Assembly: GCA_019055375.1 (NCBI GenBank)
Contig: JAHQIW010000898.1
Coordinates: 26,500-90,499 of the forward strand
Direction: 5' to 3'
Length of the DNA stretch: 64,000 nt
From: Parelaphostrongylus tenuis
Taxonomy: Eukaryota > Nematoda > Chromadorea > Rhabditida > Metastrongylidae
Shown here: piece after piece, positions 24,571 through 37,224 of the stretch
Position numbering within the stretch: position 1 is the first letter of the stretch
How the letters are laid out: every line of letters starts with the position of its first letter
Notes under the pieces: model-generated
What the model was told of the DNA's origin: nothing
Databases searched by the model: none
The model's input: only the letters and a program-made list of their open reading frames with translations
Program-made: the position numbers and the translations under genes

Positions 24571-25025
24571 GGCCTAACATGGAAAATAAGATCGAATCTT
24601 ACATTTTCGGCAGATTGTTTATCAGCTATTCGACAAGGCGAAGGCCGTGGCGGGGCGTGGCAGAGGGCGGAGCGGTACGATCCGATCGATATTTTGCGAA
24701 TTCAACTTGGAATTTTTTCTCCGATTCCAAAGAAACTCCAGATAAAGCTGTTGACTACGATATTACAAAAATTTGTCTACACATTGATATGTTTTTTGAC
24801 TTCCGGCGAATTATACGCGTGATGAAAATGAAAGCGAAAGGCAAATGTGAAACATCATTTTTGGTTTAGATGCTACAACGTTATATAGGGGTGTTCTGAA
24901 AAAACGGTGACGCGGGGTTGTCGCCTCAAGTCTCAGCTTTCCAATGCTTGCTAAAACTCCTATAAAAAATCCTCTCCAGCAAATGAGATCAGTTTTTCAC
25001 TTGCTCCCTCCTAACAAAAAAAAAA
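24571..25025. other. Intergenic, LINE flank
   Basis: Open frames run past the LINE to about 24,870 without LINE-like motifs. Nothing else recognised. Confidence 0.35.
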
Positions 25026-25029
25026 AGCT

Positions 25030-25325
25030 GCGTGCTCTCAAAGAACACTCGAAACGAACAACATAATATCTCAAAAACACCAGCCAAAAGTAATCGAGTA
25101 TAAGACAGTGTTCATTTGGTGATATTTGCACTCAATGACAGGTGTATAAATTCGTCGTCGCCATCTCTCCATAGACGTTGGGCTTTTTTTTCGAGAGAAT
25201 TGGCTAAGACGAGGTGTACTGCCCGACTGATGAGGCTATCACGGCCGAAACACATGTATCGCGCTCAATAAGTTGCCCATAAAAGACCACATGACATGTT
25301 GGCCTAAAAATAATTACCAGCTATA
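25030..25325. mobile_element. Foldback/TIR family copy
   Basis: Carries the ordered blocks AATCGAGTATAAGACAGTGT, AAATTCGTCGTCGCC, GAATTGGCTAAGACGAGG, CCGACTGATGAGGCTATCAC, CGAAACACATGTATCG and GACCACATGACATGTTGGCC, shared with 6,140-6,370 and 37,560-37,710. The opposite arm is weak or missing. Confidence 0.65.
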
Positions 25326-28137
25326 AAAAAAGTCCGTGACTGACATAATCGATCTAAAAATTCTTTCCATATCCAGAGAATTTCCTGTTTACATTCTTTC
25401 TTCATTATGTAATTGGACGGTCGCTGTCATTGTATTTAAGTGTTTTGAAGGAAAAAAGCCTTTCTAAAGATCCACTTCACTGGAAGCGATTGCTGACTGA
25501 TATCACTGAGTCCCGTATGAGTGCTTGACATGGCACTTTTTGGTCGCTTTCAACGAGAAGACAAAGTCATTATCACTTCACCATTTCGGATAGATTATAA
25601 TATACAAAGTTCCGTTTGCGACATTGTCCAGTTCTGTCAGAATAAATATTCAACATTCTCCAATATACTAAAGCCTCATGGCAGTAACCTGATTCGAAAT
25701 AGAAAAAGCTGAATAAAACAGTAGTGCGAAATAAATTATGAGACATCCCATTGCACCACAAAATAAGAGCTCATCCTTAACACGACTATTCCAGCCACAT
25801 AACAAGGATATCTCTACATGAATTCCTTCTAAAAGCCGTATATAATGAAATATGTCTTCTCAAGCTACATTCTCACATGACAGGCGATAAAATGTGCAAT
25901 AAAGATTGAAAGTATGCCCTTGCAAGTACTCTTTCTCATTAAAACTAACTTGGAAAAGGTCTTTTCTGATGATAATCTATCTTTCTGTGACAGTAAAAAA
26001 CTTTGCAACAATTTATGCATAGGATACCAAAAATCAGCTGTAAAGTTAGACAACGGATAACTGCTCGTTGAGTTAACGTAACTTTCTGTACGCCGTGCAG
26101 CTTACTAAAATTACCTACATGAACAAGCCTAGTGTTAGATCGCCGTTTCTCAAATTATCGAATGCCTACTGAAAGTATAGCGAATGGATCGCTACCGGCA
26201 TACGGTATACTGAATATTCCGTCCTCGAAAAAGTAGACATTATCCAGTTAATTGATTACAGAAGTTTTTCCCAGCCAACTGACTTCCTATCAAATCAGCA
26301 TCCGGAATGCATACTGTAAGAACAATGAGCATGTTTGAAAGCAATCATGGGATAAAGCGATGTAGAAAAGATCGGCGCAGAGTCACGAAGTTTTTTTCTG
26401 ATTTCAACTTCGTATTGTAGAAAAGGTATGTGAGGCAGGCTAGTCCGTCCTCAACCCCCTACCAGCCACTTAGGAGCCTCCATAAACCTTCGCACGGACA
26501 AACAGGCTCGAGATCCCTCACATGAGAGAAATCTATTAGCTAAACCTATAGCAAAGTAGATTATCGAATATGGGAAAAGAAATGTTTCTGCTCTAATTGA
26601 GAAGGCATGTGATGTGTTCAATGGCTCATCGTTGATAAAAACTATATTGTTTGATATAAATACTTGGAAATTTGACTAGTTCGAGCCTTTCTATGAAATT
26701 TTGAAGCTTTTCGAAATGTTTTATGTGAATACAGTAATGTCGTCCTGAGTTAATCGACAAATATCAGGATTTATTAGAACAAACAAATGTTAACTGTTGA
26801 TTCTACTCAAAGAAAAGAATGGAGAGTTTTTGTTCTACAGAACACTTTAGACTGAATCTCTTCTCACGCACTCCAAAGAACAATTGCTTAACAAATATTT
26901 TGTTACTAATCCTTGAATAACATCTTAAAGGCTTCGCTAAAATGCAACAGTTTATTAGAATAAAGAAGACTCCTATGCCAGTACCACTGGCAAAATGATT
27001 TATACTTTTCTGTGCTGATAAACTTTTCAGAATGTAAGTTTGAAGGAGAAAAAAGTTTAATTTTCGTAGCTGATAGTCTGAGTCTGGCCATTCAGGTGTA
27101 GTTTAAACCAAATGGTGACGTTTCGAACAGAGTGAAAAATTTTAATTGAGAATTAGGACTTTCGATTTCTTTTTTGGAGAAAGTCGACAAAACATACCTT
27201 AATAAATTTTTATGGAAGACGATTTCCTAGCACTGCTTGTTTCAGTTCGCTTTCCAGTATTCAAGTGATTTTATTTTATTACGATTATCAAATAAATTTG
27301 TAGTTCTTTGTGCTTTGCTCAGCAGAAGAAAAACTGTACTGGTTTGCCGATTTACCACAGTTCGAAAAGTGATAACCAGGAAGAAGCAGAAAAACAGCGA
27401 TGAGCTGTTGAAGTCTGATGAAATCCTGTCGCGCTGTTGTCGTTATGCAAACACTTCAGTCATCCAAAGTCATCCTTGGCGACCGTTATTGTCACTCCAC
27501 CACGAGCCGGCCGCATTTTTGCAACTTGAAGTCGACAATCTGAACAATTCGTTTCTCTCAACATCGTTTTTTTCAAATCAAAAATTTTATTAGATTCATT
27601 CGTCACAATAAAAAGCACTGTTTTTGAATTTAAATGTCCCAAAATCACATACTACCCAGATCCATCCTTTTCATTCACTTCGTTGTCTCGAATCACTCAT
27701 TAACGGAGGTCTTTGTATTCACATATGGATTCGTACTAATGAGGAATCTTGATCTCGTGAAGTGACTCGGTGTGGAATCGAACCAGTGTCTTGAGCATAT
27801 TGAATGAACCGCATTACTGCTAATGTTTTATCCACGCTTAGAATAATAGCCATAGACACTGGGTAATCTTTTTCGCAATTTTCCCAAGAAAAACCACCGC
27901 CTAGATATATTCACAAGACCGTATTCAGTGAGAACAATAAGCAACAAATCCAGAAAAATGTGAGTGATTTATTCGGCAGTGTCGTTATGAATGTGTAAAA
28001 AATTCGTTTCCTACAGTTTCTGGCTAATTTAAACTTGCTTTTAGATTAACTATATTTACTTCGAGGAAAATAATTTCGAGATACCTCTTATTCACCGGCT
28101 TTTTCGCAGTGTTATGATCATTGGTAAATTCCTAAGA
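25326..28137. other. Intergenic, no gene seen
   Basis: AT-rich with a tRNA-like module at 27,762-27,825. A 118-codon plus frame (27,237-27,593) and the opposing 62-codon minus frame (27,460-27,648) overlap; neither has a recognised motif. Confidence 0.4.
27762..27825 (-). repeat. tRNA-like module
   Basis: Minus strand has a good B box (GGTTCGATTCC) and a weaker A-box-like TTAGCAGTAATG. Pairing is too poor for a functional tRNA. Confidence 0.45.
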
Positions 28138-28240
28138 GAACTGAGTGATGAGCAAACACACGGCCTCGGGCGGGAATCGAACGCGCGTTTCATCATATAC
28201 GTTGCCACGTGCTCTACTACTACACCACCGAGGTACATTT
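28138..28240 (-). repeat. tRNA-derived SINE-like copy (family 1)
   Basis: Minus strand reads a tRNA-like head (28,236 to 28,162) with A box TGGTGTAGTAG and B box GCGTTCGATTCCC, preceded in plus orientation by GAGTGATGAGCAAACACACG, which matches GAGTGGTGAGCAAAAACACG at 54,590. The anticodon arm is degenerate. A diverged member of the 54.6-55.2 kb family, about 400 bp upstream of troponin T. Confidence 0.65.
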
Positions 28241-28640
28241 GCGTCACTACTTTCAGGGAAATAATTTATTGAGAAGAATTCTGTTCGACTAAGAAGCCCA
28301 TAAGTTGATGCGTGCTGATTCTACAGGGCAATTCCCCCAAAAAATCGGCTATGAAGCAACGACGTTCGCAAAATAAGATTTGTCATGATATGAAAATTGA
28401 AACAAGTGAAAGTCCTCGATTTTGATAAAACATGAAAGGTGTTGAAAAGGTGAGAGGAAATTATGTGCCATTTATCATCACATAATCCATATGCAAGTCA
28501 TGCGTGTTTTCTCTATTTTTTTCTTCTACTTCCTTTTTTACTCGAAGCTGACATTTCCTTGTGTCGTATTCGTGATAATATCAGAAATACAGAATGACGG
28601 ATTCGTATAAATGATTCGTTTAATTGAAGAATTCTTTTTC

Positions 28641-28643
28641 CAG
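28641..28643 (+). promoter_or_regulatory. Probable spliced-leader acceptor of troponin T
   Basis: CTTTTTCCAG ends seven bases before the start codon at 28,651, the typical layout of a trans-splice acceptor. Inference from position and nematode biology. Confidence 0.5.
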
Positions 28644-28650
28644 GTGAACC

Positions 28651-31600
28651 ATGCCTGATGACGACGAAGAATAGTAGGTTTCTCTTAGAAGGTTTTTGTT
28701 TTTTAATCAAATTTTGGTAAGTATTATGATTTTCAAACAACAACCGTTGAGTGAGAAATTTTTCAGCTCTGAAGAAGAGGAAGAAGAAGTAGTAGAAGAG
28801 GAAGAAGAAGAAGAGGAGGAGGAAGAGGAAAAGGAAGAAGAGAAAAGAGTTGAAAAAGCTGCTGGGCAGAGACGTCCCAGGTTGGCGGACCCGCTTCTCC
28901 TCTAATTTTTTTTAATTCGTTGAATTTTTGATAAAATAGTGGCTAAAGAACTTTGTTCAACACCAACACTTTTCATCGATCTAATTTACCATTGGGAGAA
29001 GGTCATCATAAGCTCTAACTAATAAGTTATGTTCATTTCTGGCTTGATTTAGATGTTCCAGGGCATTTTTTGCTTAAAAGCATTTAATTGAGGGGAACCT
29101 TCTTCACAGCTCTCGAAAGATATCGGTGAAGAAAATTTATCTTATCAATAAGACTACCCCCGAAACGGACGAATTTCAAGTTATATTTTTTATGTAATCT
29201 TAAAAAATTACAAAACCTAATCTAATTTTTGAATGCCTTGTTGCCTAATTTACCTTGCCTCGGCAAGAAATGTCTTGCTTGTACAAAATATGATATTTGT
29301 TCAAGAAAGTTCCGACTCATGACATTTGATTATATACAGAGTTGTAAAATAAGAGAATGTAACATAAAATATTGATGTAGGGAAAATCCAAGTGTTTGAG
29401 CATATGGAAGATTATTCAACACTCTGTTGCGGGAGCATATATCTTCAATACCTTCCAATCGGACTATTCGAAGCCTCGTTCAGAAATTCGATATAATCTG
29501 ATAGAAGGTTTTTGAGACGTTCAAGAGATATGATTGACATGTCGGTGGTGTATGTGCGTTTCGCGTCCTCGCACTCTTCATCAGTACCACGCCTCCTACG
29601 GCTCACCTTTGCTACTAATAGCAGTCGGCGTCGAAGAAGTACCACTTACGTCAGGTGATCCTTCCACTTGACGTGAGTGATACTTCTTTGGTCTTAAGTG
29701 ATCTGCCCATGACTCACGGCTGTTACGGAACGCCGAAACGTACGTATACCACCGAGAGGCCATACCAGACCTCTTCAAAGGTGTTCAAATATTCCATAAG
29801 TGAAGAAACTATTGCTGTAAAATGCTTATATGCAAAATCACAAAAACGCGCAATGAAAAATAACTTTTACGAAGAATAAACAGTTCTCCGCTTGTCTTCG
29901 TATTTTACATGATCTTTGGGCTCAACATTAGTGTCTCCTATGTGTTGTTTGCTGGGTTTACAGCGATAGAGCGCGCGGTTAAGTGAGCTCGAGCTCTTCG
30001 GCATTTCACATTCATCTTCACGGCAAGAAAGTTTTTGTTTGCGAAAATTAGGAATGTCAAAAAACTACTGCTCTCTCAACTTATTGCTAGGTCTCAGGTA
30101 ATTTGTTACGGATATCCAAAAAAAGAAGTATGATTTCGAAGCACACAAAAAAAAACTTTCAAACAGTGCTTAGTTACGAGAGCGGAAACTGCCATCTAGA
30201 GGAGTCTTACGTACATTGATCTTTTCTAAAAAAAAGTTTTTTCATTCGAAAGAAGACTCTACCACGAAAGCGTTTTCTCCTTGTTCTCATTTTTATTCAA
30301 CTCCTTTAATTCAGTTGCCAGATTCATATTGGCATCACGGAGAGCGAAGATGGCGTGATCAAGCCCGAAACAGCCACGGTGGTTGGTAATTTTGATTCAC
30401 AAATAGTTTCACAGAAAAATACTTTTGAGTAATATGTTCCCCCGAGTTAAACTTGATCTACCAGGCTAAGAGCACTTATTTATCAAGTCCACAGTATAAT
30501 ACTAGTGCATATTTTGTAGCGATTTGTAAGATTATTTGTACCACTTATAAACGATTTTGGTAGGGATTTTTATGGCAATATAGCGTAAAGGAATATTGCG
30601 TTGGTTCTTCCAAAGGACCAAAGTCATGTCCTCTTTGTAGAGAAAGCACCAGTTTACCCAATATCGTCACCTCATTCAAAATAGGCCTATCATTTTTCGC
30701 TTGAGAGCTATTTCCAGTGAAAATCATTACTGAACTGTCGTAACGATTTCGCGATCATTCAGAAATAAATCATCTGAGATGAACGTTACTTGCCCGACAA
30801 TGATGTTTATCTAATTGAGACCACATTCCGTCTTTTCCTAGAGTTTTTCCGGGTAGTTTATGAACAAAAATCTAGACGAATATAATTAAATTTTGCTACA
30901 GAAATAACTAATTCTAGAAACAAGTTATACAATCAATGAAACAAGATGCTGTTAGGTTGATAGAAAGATAAGAAGTTCGTCAAAATTTCCAATATCCATT
31001 CAACTGATTGATCAAAGAAATATATAATTCGAGCATACAATGTGTTCAAGAACAAGTATGCCTTTTTACTACATATAGAGAAAAGGTAGAAAATATTCAA
31101 CGTGGAACACAGAAAACATCCTCAGATACTACATGTTCAGGTAGAGATGTCGGCTTTAATTTTCTCAGTGAAGTTTCAAAAGAAGATTTCAGGTCAAAAA
31201 ACGCCTTGAAGACGAGAGAAGGGAAAGATTCAAGATTATGAAGAGAGAAGAAAGAAAGAGCGCGAAGCCGAAGAAGAAGAATTGAAGAAACTCAAGGAAA
31301 AGCAAGAACGTCGTCGACTGGAAAGAGAACAAGAAGAACGCGAAATGGCCGAGAAGAAACGACTGGAAGACGAACGCAGAAAAAAAGAAGAGGTTTGAAT
31401 AAGCTTAAATTAAAAGTCATAAAAATAGTGCTAAAAGTTGTGCTTCTATAAGAAAGACATTATTTGTATTTTTTGATTGTGAAAAGCCGGTTGTTCTAAT
31501 ATTCTGAAGGAAGGCATCTCATGACCGTCAGAATGTCTGAAGCAGCGGTGGTTTTAGGTCAAGTGGTTTATCGTGGAGCTCAGGATATTTTTCTATTTTT

Positions 31601-33793
31601 TACAGTCTCAAATGAAGTGACGAAAAATTTAATTTATAATTAACGGCTTTTGAGGAAGACCGCAGAGCACGTCAGGAAGAAGAGAAGAGAAAGAAAGAAG
31701 AGGAAAAGAACAAACGGCAACAGATGATCAGCCTAAATTTTCCGACTGGTCAAGGTGGAAGGTATGCATTGAGTTGATTTTATCATAATTCGGTTTTCGC
31801 TGAGCAACGCTCTTATGCAGACTATGGACTTTATTTTACTCTAGCAAAACTGTTTTCAAATTTAAGAAATTTTGTCATACCGACAAAGACCGAAAAAACG
31901 ATAAATTTGGCAATATTGTGCAAGCGAAACAAGAGATGGGGATGACCAAAGATCAGCAGGAAGAGGCAAAAAAGGTGAGGACCAAATTTCTATATATTTT
32001 GTTGATTTCTATTCATGTGAAATTTTGTGGCACTAACGTAGGAAGAAAGAAAAAAGAAAAAGAAGAAGATTTCTGGACGATTTTACAATGCATAGTATAG
32101 CTCAGTATTTGGATATGTTCTACAATACATACAGGGACTTCATCCGCTTCTACGTTACATAAGACCAGCCGTACCTTTTATCTATCCGGGGTCAACTGAT
32201 TGATACCACACGACTTCTTAGGTGACAAAGCAAGTAAACTGAATAAAAGCGCTAACAGAGCCGCAATTTCTATGGAAATCATCTACGTGAAAAATTACTT
32301 CCGTCTGAATTTCAGGTATTCATGGTCGCCGTACGCAATGCAATTCCGGAAGCGTCGGAAATTCCACCAAATGAGTTGAAAGCAAAGATTAAGGAGCTCC
32401 ATAATCGAATTTGCAGACTCGAAACTGATAAATACGATTTGGAAAAGCGTCACGAAAGACAACAGTACGATGTGGGCACGATTTTATGACTTTCTTACGA
32501 AAGAAGCAAACAAACTTACTCGCATTGTTTCATTGGTTAAATGCTCGCTGAATATGCACAATTTTCTCATTTCTCACAGTCGTTCAATATGAAGATAAAT
32601 GATCTCCTAAGCCGCATAATCTGTAGAGAATTCAAAGAAGCTAAATCAAATTCAGGTTCAGAAAATTCTTCTTAATAAGAGCCTTTGCCTGGAAATTTGC
32701 AATAAAAAAAGGTTAGGCGGGTTGCCAAAGTAAAGTGAGAACATTTAATTCGCTATTTCTAGATTACTATCGTCAATGACATAGATATTTTGCAAGGCAT
32801 CATCGGCAAGATAAAGTCTTCTGAAAATTATGCTCAAATTTGGTTGCTGATATTCTCAAAACCCTCCGAAAAAGTTCACGTTACGTAAAGAGGATCTACT
32901 ACTGTTTGAGAAATTACCAAACAACTATGAGACATTGTTAGAACGATCTATTTTCATGTGCTTGAAATATTTTGAGAACTTCAACTTTTAGTTGAAAGAA
33001 CTGAACGAACGGTCTCGACAAGTGGCGAGAAACGCCGGTGGGGAAAAAGGCCGTGACGTTGAAACCGGTGGTCGTCATCCGGTATGCCTATTCGAGTCAT
33101 GAACTTCGTCTTCTTCAAGGTTTATTCATAAGGTTTCATATCTATTACAGCCGAAAGTGCAAGTGTTCTCAAAATACGACCGCCAAATTGATCGACGAAA
33201 TTTCAAAGAAAGAAGATCTATGTATGAACATGTAAGTTTCACGAATTTTCAAGTTGATAGAAATTAGAAATCAAGTAAAAATTCAACTAAAAAGTTGAAT
33301 GAAAAAAAACCAAGCTTTTCACATTCAAGTTGGTCGCGAACTACCGCCGAGTTCTAATCATCTCTTCTTAGCAAGTATTTAGTTCCGGATAAAAACGAGA
33401 AATTAACAATTTTCTTCAGTGGGATCAGCTCAACCCGAGGAAAAATTTGACACCACCCACATATGAATCAATGTTATATCAATTGATCACGTTATGTATC
33501 CGACTAAATTTTCAAGCAATCTTTAATAAATGACAAGCTGTGTGGTAAAATCAGTGTTCAAATCAATTTTGTTTAAGAAAAACGCCTTTCCATGCTTTCC
33601 TGGAGTTCCACCACCGCCAGCAATCTTCGTGAAGATCATCAAAAAATACGACTACGAAATTCAAGAAGAAGAAGAGGTCAGATTTTCTTTCAGTTCATTG
33701 AGGATTTCTGATGCTTTAAAATCTTTATATCGATTAATTCTTATTAAATACATATCAGTGATTTAGGCAGAAGAGATAGAAGACTACGAATAG
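28651..33793 (+). CDS. Troponin T (thin-filament tropomyosin-binding subunit)
   Basis: Troponin T anchors the Ca-regulated troponin complex to tropomyosin in muscle. Exons read: 28,651-28,673 (MPDDDEEY start), 28,767-28,880 (long acidic Glu run, then EKAAGQRRPR), candidate 30,315-30,381, 31,193-31,392 (basic/acidic coiled coil: DYEERRKKEREAEEEELKKL), 31,655-31,761, 31,845-31,974 (DKFGNIVQAKQEMGMTKDQQ), 32,316-32,471 (LKAKIKELHNRICRLE, KYDLEKRHERQQYD), 32,992-33,081 (LKELNERSRQVARN), 33,151-33,231 (VFSKYDRQIDRRNFKERR), 33,578-33,676 (PGVPPPPAIF, IIKKYDYEIQEEEE) and 33,767-33,793 (AEEIEDYE, stop). Phases agree from 31,234 onward. In exon 31,193 the frame needs one extra base after 31,231 to join RERF to QDYEERR. 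A poly(A) signal AATAAA lies at 33,838. The acidic N terminus, central coiled coil and acidic C terminus fit nematode troponin T; which paralogue (mup-2 or a tnt gene) is not resolved. Confidence 0.93.
33420..33495 (+). other. Candidate alternative troponin T exon
   Basis: After a TTTTCTTCAG acceptor the frame reads WDQLNPRKNLTPPTYES. It cannot join exon 33,578 in frame from its nearest donor, but a donor at 33,496 (GTATCC) and an acceptor at 33,552-33,554 (ATCAG) would carry it in frame into an extended next exon. Exon 33,151-33,231 also joins 33,578 directly in phase, so this would be an optional exon. Sequence reading only; no transcript evidence. Confidence 0.35.
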
Positions 33794-33837
33794 TTGCAAC
33801 TATTATCTGTGAATGCTGTATCCATTGCAAAGTTGAC

Positions 33838-33843
33838 AATAAA
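33838..33843 (+). terminator. Poly(A) signal of troponin T
   Basis: AATAAA 44 bases after the stop codon, a normal distance for a short nematode 3' UTR. Confidence 0.65.
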
Positions 33844-33849
33844 TCGTTA

Positions 33850-35380
33850 TGCAACGCTCTTTAATAAGTTGCACTGTTATGGAAAAATACTTCGATAGAT
33901 GTTACCGGTCATTTTCTATGACAACACAGAAATTCTGTCACACTACGATACCCGATAAACGACGTTTAATCCTCATGCTTTTACTTTCGTGGCACTAAAA
34001 TAGCACATGTTTCATGATAACTGGTGCGTGATTAGGAATCTTACCGTTCTTCGCCAGAGACTACTTCCGTCTCTACCGTCTTTGAGTTTGTGAACTTCGA
34101 AAATCAATTTTTTGGGGAGGGAACAATTTTCGGTAATGTTTTCTCTTGGCTCTGCTTCCGAATTAAAGTGTTAAAATCCATAGTATCGACTGTCTTCCAA
34201 CCTCGCAATAAACATTCAATATTATTTTCAAGAGTGTTTGAGTTGTGCTGTAGCAACATACACCTTCCTTCTTGCTACAATGCAGGGCTTAATGTGGGGC
34301 GTGGGCCACTAACGAAGAGGGAGAGACCTCCGAAACACGTGTATGGCTCTGGCGTAAAGCCTCGACAAGGCTTTTTCTTAAAAAAGTACATTGAATGTTA
34401 AAATCGCTATCGACTTTGTTGATGTCATTAGCTGCTGCTGTACATCGCTCAACGACAGACAATAGTCCCCTACAAACCGGCAGAACGTTGAAAGTGAATT
34501 TCAACCCTAATCAAATCTTTACTTCTGCTTTATCTTGTGCATAGGAAAGTCCTATTACGATGCAAATCTGCGAGTTCATTCTAGTTTGAAAACTTCTTGA
34601 AAATATCCTGTACTATGTAATTTAATTTGAAGAGCGGTAGTCGGTTCATCAGTGATGCTGGCTGCGTGAATGATCCCCACCCCCTAACACTCTCCTACAA
34701 ACAATCCGAGATCGCTCCGGCCTCGCTATCCTCGAGATTGCAAGACCTACCCGACAAGTATTCTGCGACGTTCTTGAAGAGGACAAAGCCTTCAAGCAAG
34801 CCATGAATACGTGGAGACGGACTGAATGCTAGAAGCAGTGGCATCTGCACAAGGAAGTATGAAAACACGGTATAGAATGAATTTGAATCAAAATAATTTT
34901 CTTCATCATTAAACTCCTGTATCCTCTGTAATGCAATTGACCTTCAAGTAGCCTGACCAACAAACAAGAAACTGTTCAGTTTTTTTTTCTCTATCTTAGA
35001 GTAATAGTAAGTGTATCATCGCTTGTCATATTTTTCTTACTTTCCTTTTTAGCTGCGTATAGTTCGAGCTCTGTTGCGGTATAGGTTTGCTCCTAGAGGA
35101 ATTCTGTCAGAACTTCGGAGAAGCAGTCTTTCTAAGTAGCCTGCTTTTTCACCACCATTTCGAGGCTATGGAATCAATTCTATATGCCTGAAAACCGATG
35201 GGAAAAGTTAATACCGCATAAAACTTTCTCACTGATATGAAATATAAATTTTTGATAACAAATCTTCTCAAAGTATTGACAATAGAGCAATAAGCGATAT
35301 ATTTTTGTTTACCAGAAGTAATCAAAATGGCTTCACAATACTATTAACAACACTAGCAACAACAACACAATACACTAGAA
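33850..35380. other. Intergenic, no gene seen
   Basis: A plus frame at 34,090-34,401 covers a foldback-like scrap (CGAAACACGTGTATGG at about 34,333). A GC-richer patch at 34,680-34,830 shares CCTCGAGATTGCAA with the minus strand of the 6.6-kb repeat. Nothing else recognised. Confidence 0.4.
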
Positions 35381-35384
35381 GTGT

Positions 35385-35485
35385 GCAAATGATGAGGCTG
35401 TCAAGGCTGAAACACACGTGAATTGCACTGTACAAGAGCTCATAACAAATCACATGCATTGTTCAAACATGATTATCAAGCATAG
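35385..35485. mobile_element. Foldback/TIR family, short fragment
   Basis: GATGAGGCTGTCAAGGCTGA, ACACACGTG and ACAAGAGCTCATAACA follow the arm order of the 37.6-kb copy. Single arm only. Confidence 0.6.
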
Positions 35486-37220
35486 TACACTGTTAGAAAC
35501 AGACGTTCAACAACAAGGGCTAGGTGAGCACCTTGACCGCTGCAATCGAGCCATTTCACGTCGTCTTCGCCATAATCTCATCCAGCTCCAAGCCAACGCA
35601 GGGCTGCTTGTCGCCAAATTGACATAGAGGAAGTCCGTCCTACAGTCCTGGATTGTTGCCGTCTGACTGTCACCTCTTCTCGGTCGCTAGATCACTTTCC
35701 AAGCAAGAAAAAATTCCAAGACATCAATCATCCGTGTTGAGGATTCACAGTTTTCTTTGAATCCTAGGATAACGAGCTTCTTCTATGAGCGCGGGATTGA
35801 ATTGTCCCTGTGAGATGGTAAAAACGTGTTCAGACTGTTGGCGCATATTTTGAGTAGCGTTGTTGAGCAATTTTAATTAGTGCTTAGTTAGTTAATTTGG
35901 TGCTTATTGCTCTAGTGCCAAAACTTATGAAATACTCATAATTTTTCACACTAGAAGACGCGGGCAGGGAAGTGCTTAAGATGCCGTGGATAGCGCATAG
36001 GTTCGTTAGTTAGACCACACGGAGATCTAAATATGTTTCTTACTCTTCAGTAGTAAAGTATTTGGGACGTAACTGAGACCTAAGAGCGTCTTAATTCGGC
36101 TATTCTAAAGTCCCGCAGTGCATGCACCCAAATCAGTATACAGCACCAGTCGTGATGGAGATTAAATTTTGGTGATGAATTATATCCAAAAACTGGATAA
36201 ATTCTTCTTACGGATAACCAAACCAGACCAAAGAAGTACTGGTAATCATATGTCCCATGTTAGGTCATGCAAACAACTAAATAGGTCGAATGTATAGAAA
36301 CGTTGTCATACGGTTATCTCAACACTTAGGGAAAAATCGATGCGAACAGCATTCAACGATATTCATATCAATAGAAAGATTTTCGATCGGTAGCTGAACA
36401 CGAATTGAGAAAGTAAAGGGCTTTCGTGGATGACATGTGCAAGAAAATGAATCGAATGCAAGATGTCCAGGATTCGCCAGCAAATTCGAAGGCGCGTCGC
36501 ATAATAAGGTGTTATTTATTACATTTACATTGATTTGAGAGCAGTTGATCCGAAAAAGTTAGCGGCAGTGATTGAATTATTGCGCGGAGTATTCATAAAC
36601 AAAACTGGTTGACCACTTTCGAAGATCTCTAAGTGAAACATGTAAGCAACGAGTTACTTATCTCGTCGATATAAACGGTGGTTGTCTCATTTTACAGATA
36701 AAGTACAAACATGACGATTATAGCGACAGTTCGTTTATAGGGTATTCGTCACCTATCTAAGATTTGAACTATTGAGAAATTTCTCGAAGCTATGAAAGTC
36801 GTTTAAGAGAGTGTATGGTGGGATGACCCGCTAATGACTTTCAAGAAGATGAAATTTGCTGGGATTTCAGTCAAATGCAAGATAAATTGAGATAGTTGCT
36901 CTCACTTAACGTTTAAGGCTCTTATCATTCTTTAATTTTCTTTTCTTATTCTGTGTTCTCCTTATCGATTCAATATTTCTTTCCCAGGAAGGGATTTGAT
37001 TCTCGAGTACCGCATTGAAATTCCGCCTAGTAGGCGAAGCGGTCACTGGGTTCGCGAGACATGCTATATGACAATGTTGCAGTTTTCCAAGGAAATTTTG
37101 ATATTTGTCGTGACTTGGGAGGCATTAATGATCAGCAAAAAAAGGTCATTGAAGATAATCCAAGAAAACCTACTTTCAGTGGATATAACGCGAATAGTTT
37201 GCACTGAGCAATAAACATCA
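35486..37220. other. Intergenic, no gene seen
   Basis: About 36,280-36,460 shares blocks (AGCATTCAACGA, GAATCGAATGC) with 56,140-56,260, indicating another low-copy repeat. No exon chain was found. Confidence 0.4.
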
Positions 37221-37224
37221 CCTC

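Noticed and set aside
24288..24869. 193-codon frame as a host gene
   Set aside because: Its first two thirds are the C-terminal region of the LINE; the rest is read-through.
28771..28850. GA-rich stretch as simple repeat only
   Set aside because: It is purine-rich because it encodes the glutamate run of troponin T, with correct splice phase on both sides.
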